Origin: Baylisascaris procyonis
Taxonomy: Eukaryota > Nematoda > Chromadorea > Rhabditida > Ascarididae
Direction of reading: 5' to 3'
DNA: 64,000 nucleotides
Assembly: GCA_037389465.1 (NCBI GenBank)
Contig: JAZARR010000250.1
Span: 2,961,001-3,025,000 of the forward strand
How positions within the stretch are numbered: position 1 is the stretch's first letter; each line of letters begins with the position of its first letter. Positions 40,066-52,000 of this stretch are shown piece by piece. Made by a program: the position numbers and the translations under genes. The notes under the pieces were generated by a model. The model did not search any database. It had not been told where the DNA came from and saw only the letters and a program-made list of their open reading frames with translations.

Positions 40066-43000
40066 AACAAACGGACAATATTCTTTGTATTACTAACGTT
40101 GTTTATTTATTATAGATGTTTTACACAAAATTTATACGTGAGACAATTTCGTCACCAATAGTAACGTTCACATCAAATCCGACAATGGCGGAAAGTTTTA
40201 TGAAATTGAAGCAGGAATTCGATGCGGCTGATGGACCTCGTCGAAGTGTACAAGCATCAAAACATTTTCAAGCGGTTTATTTTTATTATTCTCTATTATC
40301 TCAGATTTTATTTTTAATTACTATTTATTATAAAAGAGCATCCAATCTTAGAACAGCACATAGATCTTAGCAGCTGACTGCAGAAAGTTTCTTAATTGCG
40401 TATACTTCTTGCTATTTTATGCGAAAGTTTTTTGGATGTTTGATTTCGGTGAATGTTCATCCATTTTAAATATCGTTTCTTTAACTATAGGCGATGGAAA
40501 TTCTTAATGAGTCGTCAGCTGAACAATGCGATCCTGTTGATGAGACAGCAATGGGACCTCTAACTTCAAAGGATCTAAAACCAAAGGTATGTGCTTCAAA
40601 GATCAGCATTGAAATATAACGTGGTAGAAGTTTCTCCATAACTTCAAAAAGTCTATTCTCTACAATCCACTTGTTTTGTGCCTGAATGAGGTCAAAGAAA
40701 TTGTTGAAAAGCCTGTAATCGTCAGTGATTTTTTCCAAACAATAAATGAAGAAAACAATATTGTTTAGGTGATGCTTTAAATCTCAGACCGAATTATTAC
40801 TATCCTTTAACTAGCTTATTACTGTTATTGGCAGTTTAGAAATTCGATTATTGCTTACTATTGGCAGGATTAGCAGAATTATTGCATATATTATTATTGG
40901 CAGAAATTATTGGTTGCTTTATGCATCACATTCTTCAACTTGTTTATTAGTTTATCGTAATTTTATTTTTTCTTTTAAAGGCGATTGAATCGGATAAAAA
41001 CGATTCAACGGCAGACAATAAGTGGAAATCGTTAGAGGAAACGACGAAGGAACGACGCGAAAAGAAAAAAGCGAAAAAGGAGAAGAAATTGAAACGTGCA
41101 CTCGAAAGAGAAAAGAAGATAAGCATCGAAGAGGATTTGACCACTTCGCTGTAAGTTTGCATTCGTAACACTTTTGAGAGGAAGTGATTCGAGTTGGCGA
41201 TTGATGCAGAAGAGAATAAATCATAAAGAGGAAATATAGCTGGCAGCAACTCTTTTAGTAATTAATGACAACTAATATATAAATGTTGAAAATGTTGAAA
41301 ATCACTAGTAGTCTTAGTGTTGTTCTTTAGAGCAGAAATTTTGGGGATGAAAAAATGAAAGCACCATCTCTTCGCAAAGATCTAGAATGGGAACTTTCTT
41401 TTGAGACCTGTTTTTGCTTCATTTTATCGATGCTTTAAAGTTCAAAGGTTTGGGTACATCTTCGATCGATTTTGGTAATGTGGCAACGAAGATTACAGAA
41501 CTGAGGAACGAGATGCGGAAACGACTGTACACGAAGAAGGCAGTGGTGTGAAAGCAGCACATCGCGAACAAGTCAGCAAGGAATTGCCAGGGAATGCTAA
41601 CGAAGTTATGAAGAACGAGTTCGAAATCGCCACAGAAAAGAAAATTTCTAGGATGCCATTAAGTGAATCTGAAGTTATTGCTATTAACAAGTCAGAAATT
41701 TCCGCGAGAAGGAATAAAGCAGCTACTGAGGACACCGTTGGGGCTGTTTCCGAGTCTCTCCAACCTTCTATTATGCACGCTGGATCCGTTGTTGAAACCG
41801 ATACGACTGTGTCGACGGAGTTGGGCACTTGTGATACTCAGCCATCAACTGGTGCTGGTAGTGTTGATGAGTCGCTAAGTGTGACGAGCTTGAGGTCCAC
41901 AAAGATTCCTCCACAATTAGATAATCAGATGGAATCATGCGTCACTGATGTGGTGATTGCATCTATGAGCGGCAAGGGAGAAAAAGGGACACAAGCTGAT
42001 GATGAGATAAGAAGGAGGAAGGAAATAATGAAACGCAAATTGGAGGAAGAAGAAGAGGATGAACTCAGCAGATTGCGGTATGTTTTTCCGTTTTTTGAGT
42101 TTTGAAGAGGGAAAGGCTTCTTTAGCTAACATGAGTGAGTGACATCGATGCCCGATGTGTTTAGATACCTGAATAGGCAGAAGGGTCATTAGAGCGCTGC
42201 ATAATATATGGCGGTTGGCAATGTTTTCACGCTTTTAATAGACATAGCAATAGGAATTTAACTTATATAAACTGATCTGCTTTGTTTCCTTCAAGTTTTT
42301 TAAAGAATTTACCATAAATACTCGAGAATAATCGAGATCTTTTCCTTGTAGATGTTTGAGTAAATTGCTCGATGAAAAGGGTGGTAAAAAGATCACTAGC
42401 CAAATTGATTCCCTTTGGTGCTTATTGTTGCAAAGCGAGCGTTGGGTTAGATCTGAGCGATAGCTTTGAACGAAGCAAGAAATTCTTTAGAGATTATTCT
42501 TATTATTTATTTCAATGAATGGTTTTTTTATTCAGTGACTTCTAAATTCTAATGTTTTTGGATAAGTTATGTAGTTTTCGACCAAGATCTGACTTTCAAA
42601 CTATTTATTTTTCTTATTTCATTTATTTAAACCCTTAACGTTGTACTGTTTTCTTGAGTATAGAGAATGAAAATTGATCTCAGTGATATGTTTATATATT
42701 TATGCAATAATAGCAAATCATTTGCAGTTATGAGGCATTAAGAAGTAAGACACGTCGCTTGATGAATGATTTACGAATGGAACGACGTCGTCTAAAACGT
42801 GAACGATTACGTGCAACGTTGGCAATGCGTCGTATACGTGGTTATGAGGATGATATCAGTGTTGATGATCTATTGATGGCCGATTCATCGGAAACGAGTG
42901 ACACTGATGATTCGAACGCATCGAATAGGGCGAATATGAAATCCACGAAGGTCAGCTTTATTAAGGATTATTATGAGATCATTGATCGATGAACTCTTGC

Positions 43001-46000
43001 AGTAGGAAACTTTCGTTAGATACATCGACGCTTCTGAATGTAAAGGTTTCGTTCTTTCTGTTTATTCAGATTATTTTATGAGCTTAATTGGAGATATTTT
43101 CTGGAGCTGAAGTTTTGCAAGTTTGCAAGAAAGTTTATAATTGTCGATCATTTTTGCATTTTAGTGATACCACATCGCAACTTGAAGACTATCACATAGG
43201 GATAATGATCTATTTCTTAGCTTCTTTTCATCGTTTAGTCAGCATAAGCGATGCAACATATGTAAATGGGGTCATAGTTAATGGCACGTGATATTGCGCT
43301 CGTAGTTGATGACTCTTCTTGCATACGGCATAGTATGTATGCGGCTGCCACTTCTTTCATTTATATGTTTGTGATTTCCACTTTTCATCAAATATTTTTG
43401 GAAGAGAACGAAATTATAAATAATTATTTTGATGCTACTTTCGTTTTATTTTACATTCCAGTCGTTGATATATTATTTTATGTTTTAAAATTCGCATATT
43501 GTATATGCTTTTTTCGTAAATTTTTCATTTTTTTTATTTTTATTCCATTTTCCTACACGCATGATTATATCATTCTTTTTGCTCATTGTGCCTCCGTGTT
43601 TTTTCAAGGTGACCGTACAAACAATATGCGTCGACTGCTATTTTTCTCAAATTTTTTACTCATGCAATGGCATGATACCATGAAAATGGTCTTTGAAGTA
43701 ACGTATTTATAAACAGTAGTTTCTGTATAATAATTTTCTCTTCAAGTGATTTGTGTGTTATGGAAGGTGCACCACGGAACAGTTGTAATTCTGTTCCGTA
43801 TCTGAACACGTCTGCCTACTGGTGTTGCCTGTATGCCTCACCGTATTTTAATCACGACCAACTCTAATGTTTAGTGAAGTCTAGTAGACTGCTTAGTGGT
43901 AAAGCGCTTCTCCGTTCGCCAATGCGTACTGCAATGCCGAGCACCTTGAATTCGATGTTGCAACCCATAGGAAGTTGATATTGATTTCTTTATAAAAAAT
44001 TTCGCATAATTTTGTTAAATAGGAAGCTCATGCTTCTAAGATAGATGGATTCGAGAAGGAAGACGATTTTTTATCAGCGATGCCCCCCCCCCCCCCCCCT
44101 CCATTTTTCGTGCTTTCTATGTGTAGTCATAGGATTAGCGATGGAAATGGTGCTGAATAGGAGTGTATAGAGAGGCAAGTAAGAGTTATGGTGATTTCTT
44201 GTTGTGCTGGGTGGATGTTGTGTTGGCAATGAGTTATTGCTGTACAAGCGTTGAGATAGCATCATAGGAATGAGTAGTGATGTTATTTCTATGCGGGTTG
44301 GGTAGCGCAAATGGGAACAATTGCTCACTTAGGCAAATTGAAATGGCCTTTCTTCGGCAGCTCATCAGCGCGGGTCATCACATTACATTATCCTGAATGG
44401 GAAGCGCGTTTGGCTTCTTCGCCACCAAGTAGTATCAGCCTACGAACGTTACCACACGATGCATGGCCTCTTCCCACTCACTTCTCGTTTAGTACCCAAC
44501 TATTACCTCTCGTATTGCATATCTGATCACCTCTTATTCATTTCAATCATTTCTCTCTATATTAGCATTATCTAATCTTATTCCTACCTAGTTGATCCAT
44601 CTACCTATTCTATTGGAGGAGAATAGCACTGATGTTATTACAATTTGATGAGATTTTCAATTTTATGAGCATATCTTTCATTAACGAATAGAAACGGGGT
44701 TATTCCTTCAAATACATGATTTCTTGATATAAAGTTTTCTTCATAGTCTAATCTAATAAGTTGGTCGATGTAAGAACTCGCTTTCATCATTTCATGCTTG
44801 GATGCTTATCCAGAAAAATTGTCCTTTATTCTCATTAGCCACACAACAATTGCTCTTTTTACCCTTCTATAAGTTCATAAGTACAACTATACAGCGATGA
44901 TATTGTGTTTCTATTTGGGTAGCTCGTGGTATGTTGATAATTAGCAGCCATATTCATGCTCTCGATTATATATGTCTATAGATGTGTTGAATATTCCGAG
45001 AAATGATTTCTCGCCGAAATCCTCTTTCATACTCTCATATGTGTAGCTTTCCTTTGAATACAACATTATTCTGACATTAAAAACTTAATATCTCCTTTTT
45101 ATGAAGTATAGCAGAAGCGTTATCCATATGAATGTATTTCAATATTAATTTGAGTGCATAATGGTACTACATTTCAACGATAAATGCTGAGAAATCGTCA
45201 AAATATCTACCGAAAAGACTTTTAGCTTAGATAATTCATAGTGCGTTTCGTATTCGTTTAACATCGAAGAAATAACTAGATTAGCTGCTGCGCTATTAGG
45301 TTAATTGCTTATATTCGACAGGTGCGATTATTAGTTTACACCGTTCAGGTGTGATATCGCTATCGCATGACGACTTCGATGTATAATGCAGTTGATAGCT
45401 GTTGTCATAGGTATTATGAAGTGTGAATACGTTATTCATTCCGATCACACAAGTGCAGAATTGTGCATTTATTTACGATGAGTGTATTTCGCCTCAAATC
45501 AGAGGATATCGTCCTTGAAAATACGACGTATATTGGTTTGTCCTCTTTGGGTTGGTTGGTTGGCTTTGTTTGCAGCATCGATAGCGATGCCTGTTTTGCA
45601 TAACCCGTCTGTGCGTTTGTTTTGTCAACCATCATGTTGTCTTCTAGATGTCATGTCCTATAGTTTGCCACCAGCAGCGCTTTCTCTTTAATCTTCTACA
45701 GAAATCTAAAATAGTCACATATATTTTTCAATTCATCTAAGACGTGATTGGTCTCTTTATTTCACTCTTTTTATCTCTTATTTATTTTGAATCTCTCAAA
45801 AGATATTTGTTCCCTTCGTTTTTGCTTTCTTTCTCTTCGAATATACTCTTTCACATCGGTTGTCTTATTGAAATCGGCAACCGGTATTTAGCGCGAAGAG
45901 CGAAAAGAATAGAAGAGAGCACATTTTTATTTGTGGAATCTAAGTGATGTTTTCACGCTACCGTAATTTCCACCATTACGATCAAATCTTCCCGCTGTGA

Positions 46001-49000
46001 ATGAAATTCCTTAAGAATTGAACACTATTTCTTTGAGGTTATTGCATTGCAATTGCAATCGAACTCATTTTGCTTTTGTTAAGTTGATCGTTGCATTTAT
46101 ATCTTTGCATCAAAACTCATATGATCAAAAATTAACCCATATTACATCGGGTTGATTCTCTCAAACAACAAAGGGAAGGGAGATACTGATAGGGAGTGGA
46201 ACCTGAACTCTTTAATGCAAACGGCCTCAAGATTATGGCAATGTGGAATAGCAGTACTACAGCAGTTATTTTCGATTTTTCGCTTATTTGGTCTTATTTA
46301 CGATATATCGACCCTCTAGTTATATTTCCGGAAGGTTATGCCGCATTTTTTTGCTTAGGTTTAACTTTACCCCGCATTGCTACCCTAATAAAGCGAAAGG
46401 ACCATGTAATAATGCAAAACAACAAGACTGTAAAGTGCGGCAGAGAAAAAGATTAGAAATAAATCAGTTATGCGAATGCAACATTCGATGAATAGAACGG
46501 TAGCATTGATCAAAAATATTCAGATGAAATATTGACTACGGCGGCTAAGGATGATTACAGTAACTTATTCCTTCCCATGTTTTGGGGTTTTCATGGAAAA
46601 AGGCGTTATTAGATGGCGAATGGGAATTTTATGGGGAAATTTGAGAATGCAAAGTTTTCAGTGCATTTTCTACTCTCGTTAAAACAAAAAATTTGCGATT
46701 CACTCTCATTTAGGATCGTTCTTAGCAGTTTCATTATGGAAACATCGTTTGACTATAATATCCAAAATGCTTTCTAGCAGCTTATCAATTAGTGAGCTAT
46801 TATTGTAGAATAGAATGTTTAATTTGGCCAAAGTAATGTTTGAAGGCTTTGGTCAAAAATATTGAGACGCAGTAGTGTCGGAAAATTGTGGAAATGAAAA
46901 CGTTGGTTTATGATATGATTTCATTCCAATGTTTTATAATCATAGTTTTATACGTTTGATGTTGTAAATGTTCTATTTCATATAGCTAATAACATGCTAA
47001 AAACTCACTTTTACTGATATTTCGAGAAACAATCCCGATAAACTTATTAAATGACACTTTCCAGAATTGCTAAAAGCAACTTTTTTGAAGCTTAGAAATT
47101 TGTGGGTTTCAAATTTTGGATCTCAAATGGTTTTTTTTTTTTTTTTTTTTTAATTGAAAAAGAGATGAGTTTTTCCCAAATTGAAAGAATTTTGTGTTTA
47201 AGAGTTCATTGAGATGATCGCATAGCAAAATTTATTGTTCACTTTATAAGTTTGAGCTTAAAGCATGGCTTAATCGCAAAGATTTTTCGTACGAAATTAG
47301 AGAGAAATTAATGACGTGGAATAGATTCATATCTTTTATAGCCCATATTAATATGCAGAAATAGACTTTTTTATCGGCCATATTTTATGTTCATCTTTGA
47401 TTTTATTATTCTGCTCTACCTTTTTATCTTTATAATTCATGCAGTAACCATAAATGATCCATCTTCGTCAGGTTTTTTCGATGATCACGCCTAAGGTTAA
47501 GGCGACCAACTGTCTTGTACAAGATTTCGACTCACCTGTGCCTACTGTGCTTCCCCTTTTCCTATTGCCTGCACCCCTATTTCTGAGCTGCTGTTTAAGT
47601 GAAGATTCCACTTTAGCATATTAAATGCGCACAGAATATATTCATTTAATTTAGCGAGCACTAATTGATGAAAGGACACCGCAAAATTTTAGCGTTTTCG
47701 ATAAGTTTGTTAAGGTTGTTCAGGTTTTGCGTTCAATAAGAATTCGAAAATGATGAGATAGGAAAATTCAGATGAAACTAAAATTTGGAGTGTTAGAAAA
47801 GGTTCGATTCCGGCTTAAAGTACAATTTCTAAGTGAGATTTATCGTTCTATAACCGTGTTCTAACAGTTGAACACCACCATATCGTTCGGGGTTTTAATT
47901 TTCAAAAAATCTTCGTGCAAGGAGTTCAACTTCTCTAACATCTATCGTGAGAGTAATCCTCTCTAAGGAAGGATACTATGACGAAAGGTGCGAACTTATG
48001 ACATTTATATACCTCAGTATAGTTGTAATATTGTCTACGCAGTGCAAATGCTAGAAGACGTGATTAGAGTCCTTTTGTATCGATGGAGGTGGAACAGTTC
48101 AAATTGCTTATTTCACATAGCTCGATAGCTAAATATCGATGTCTGAATGATAACAATTGTCTCATTTGCTAATTAGCAAGATTTGATTTAGTGCTTTATC
48201 GTATTTTTCTATTTCCTTTTCATCTGAATTATTTGAAAATGACTATTAATAAGCATTAGGTATAATAATCATAACGGAATTTTCTTTGATATTTATAACT
48301 AAAGAAACATTTCAAGATAATCCTTTAAAAGAATTCAAATTTATTATTTTATTTCATATATTTTATGCAAATTATTTGTTATTGCGGAAATTATTATTGC
48401 GTCGAGATTGTTGATTAACTAAGAAATTTTAGTTGAATATGGCGAGATACGACTTGAAATGCTTGGTGATCTTTAATCAGTCATAAGAGATAAGTTGAAG
48501 GGGAAGGGGAGAGGTAAGGATACAAGTTGAGGAATATTTTATCTAGTGACTATTAATAAAATTTCTCGAAGGAAAATTTTCGCAATAGATTTTCCCCCGA
48601 ATTGTGTGTGTATGTGTGTGCGATATCGAAACGAAGTTCGACGAAATGCAGTTGTCTTCAAGATACCGTATACTCTGCGTAGGCGATTGCGCATTTCTCG
48701 TTTTAGTTTGTCGCCATTTTGCGCATTTTTAATTAAACTTTTATGTGTGTCGAGTTTAACGACAAATACGCGTTAATGTTGCACTGCAAACACTCTTGCT
48801 TCTTAATATTCCTTTGGATCGTCTTTTTCAATAATTTCTTACTTTTTGTCTCATCTTCTCTCTTCATGCTTCCGCCTTCTCTCTTTCCTTTTTTTCTCAT
48901 CTTTTCTCTTTCTCTTTATCTCTCTTTCATAGTAATTGATTTTCTCTAGATGAGATATTTCTTACCGTAAGAATAAATGAAAAGCCATGTTGAATTTTTT

Positions 49001-52000
49001 TTCACAAAATTTTCCTCACTATGTAATGTGATTGGATTGATTTCTCTTGCAAAGTTAATTTTTTTCAAAGAGCTAATTGATCAAAAACAAACTCGTATGA
49101 AAATGAAGAATAAATCCTATAGAAATAACAACTTTGACTATCTTTATTTGTTTTTGAAATGGTCGATAGCTGAACAACTTATCAGAGCTGTCTTGTTTTT
49201 GGAAAAATTCTCAAGAAGTTCTTTATCGATGATGAACTATATTTTTTGTCTTGTTTTATTTTATTAATTTGCGATCTTTTCTTTACGCTCCCTTCTTCCC
49301 CCTCTTCCATCCTTTGCTAGCATCAATACTGCACTGTTAATTCCCCACATGCTTTAGAGTTCTATTATATCGTCAAAAAAGTTACGTTTTTTTTTTCGCT
49401 TTTTGGCGCCGTTGATGTATCTCTTATCGCTGATTGTTTTTCGCTTAGGGCGCATATGCGGTGGTTAACATTTAAAGAGGAGATGATGTGCATATATTGG
49501 AAAAAAAATTCGATGCAACAGATGTTGAATGTGCTAATGCTTTGATTTATTGCTTTTTATATAAAAAGAGCCGCCATCATCAGAAAGCATTGAGATTTGT
49601 TAGGAAGCGTTCACTGATGAAGCATTAAAATTTTTCATTTACAACGATAGGCTTTACTTTCAACAACTTTAAGCGAAAAACTCAACTAACATAATAATTA
49701 TGAAAACGTTTATGGCTCATCATGCATATTAATTAATTTCACTCTTGATTATTGGTGAAAATATCACGGCAGCAATGTGCAATGAGTATAGCTGCATTTT
49801 TTGGTCAATATTCGGTAATATTATCACTTTTTATTTATATTCAGATTGCATATATTTTTTGATTGGCGATTCGTAATTTTAAAAAGCTTCTAAGATGTGA
49901 AGTGGACGACATGCAATGCTGCAATCAACTTTTTTTTTTTTCATTCAATAACGTTATGTGCAGCTACCGTATAAAGTTTGATTTATAGATTGCTTAATTT
50001 TTGCCTCTGATTGAATGTGTTTTTTTTTTCTTTTTTTCAGAGAAGGCTCATAAAACGGGCTCGAACTAGCGGCGATGGAAGCTGGCGATATAACAGGTTC
50101 CTTTTCATGAAATACTTCTTATCTTCTTGCAATGTTTTTGAATATGAAAGATACTGTTAATGCTTTTAGATGGCTTCTGAAGAGGTTAAAAAATGTTGTA
50201 TAATTTAACATAAAGAAGGTCATCAGTGGACTTGACCACCAGCCATCTCGAAGCAGTTTTATTCTTTCCAGTTTTCTTGATCTTGAATCACAAGGATATT
50301 CCATGCAGTAAGTTCCATATTGAAAGGAACCTCTCAAATATGGTTGGAGGGAAAATACATTGTGTTAAGTACATAAGAAAAAGGATTCATTCCAAGAGTC
50401 AATATTCGTATATCAAAAACTCCAACTTTATATGTCTACCCTGTGAAGTATGCCGCTTTCTTCCTTTGCTTCGTCCCAAATTCATGAATAAATGAAAAGC
50501 AAATGTTTTCTCCATATACCGATTTAGAAGGGATCTCAAATTGTTATAGAGTTGCGTATTTTATGCATTGATTTTAAATGCACGTTAAATGGATTCACGC
50601 ACGAACTAAGGATGCGAAACTGAATTATGCAAAGAACGAAGAAGGGTAGTAGTTGTTGTTTTCATCCTCATCCTCATGCCTTCACCTCTTCCCCCCCCCC
50701 CCTCCTCCACTCTCCTTGCCACCCTCCTTCCTACTGCCTCATCCTCTCAACGAGCAACTCGGATTTTTCCGATAATGCAAATATTTTGTGTTCGAATTTG
50801 GATAGCTTTAGTAAAGTAAGTAGTCTCGAGAGGCATCCTAAGCAGCTAGCCAACGTTCAAAACGAAAGCAAATATGGCGTTGTTTAGGGTCGCTTTATCC
50901 GCAAAATCCCATTACCATGCACATTTGAGAGACGATTTATGGTTGTCGAAGCCTAATTACGAGTGCATATACGCGTCGCACATTGCTAATTCAGCTTATA
51001 TGGCTTCAATTTTATACACTTACTAAACAAATCTTTAGCATTACTCGCCGCCGGCTGTTTTTTAATTGAAGGTAGTTTAGACTGTAGGGGGGCTACTGAA
51101 ATTGCAATCTGAGTACTGCTTGAAGGAAACAATTGAAGGATCGGATAGTTTCAAGGAAAGACAGCAGAGCTGCATTGCTTTTCGATATCGTAGTCGACTT
51201 ACAGTATAGTTTATCAGGAATAACGGGAATCAAGTGGTTATGATAGGCCATCAGATCTGTTTGGCGAAGCAGATTGTCCTATCGTTACGTTAAATTTGTT
51301 TTTTAATGGCAATGAAAAATATGGAGTTCTTACGCCTTTAACTTGTAAGCATACTGCTAAGTCATTAATGTGGAAGCATTAAAAAGTGCATGAGTCAAAT
51401 TTTTGGTTGCAATTTCCCGATGCTTCTGCAGATCTAGATAGCAAACACATCGTTAGATTTCGTTCAAAAAAATTTGTTTTTAATAACTGAAAACGTTTTA
51501 TCTCACAAGAAAAGTGAATATCCACTAGATGTGATAGCCATGTGGCAATAAACAATATCCGATGTTTCATTATAATGTTCTATAAAGACTCTTGATGAAG
51601 TATGTTTCATTTACTTTCGTTCATGGAAAGAGCTGTTTGCATAGCTTATCCTCATAAGTAACGATTACCGATAAACTATATTTTACACTGAAGTTTATTT
51701 CTTTATTGGCGAAAAAGTGAGGGAAAAATTTTTGATTGCTATTGCTGAAACGCATAAGAAAGTGTCATGATAGTGTTGCGATAGCAATTCACTCATCGAT
51801 TAACCGTTTTTTATGCATCAATTTTTGTCGATTTTCACACGAATAGGCGCATTTTTGTGTTAATTCAATCACTATGCGAATGATTCTTTTTTGTTAGTAT
51901 TCTCTCATTGATGACCTTGTCGGCAGCAAAGCTCTAAGAAACATGCATAATTTCTTATATTTTTTAAAACTCTTAGTAGATGTCATGCCTTCAAAGCAAA

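Larger units (their letters stand above)
42951..50040 (+). other. 7.1-kb intron of the SR gene
   Basis: Longest intron of the model. It contains a tRNA-like remnant near 43890, a 17-C tract at 44083-44099, and hydrophobic ORFs such as 43281-43712 (143 codons, Phe/Ile-rich) that I judge to be chance. No exon with good splice sites and matching phase was found, but one could be hidden. Confidence 0.5.

Noticed and set aside
43281..43712. 143-codon plus-strand ORF in the long SR-gene intron
   Set aside because: Phe/Ile/Tyr-rich composition matches T-rich intron sequence; no domain, no clean splice sites, no start context.
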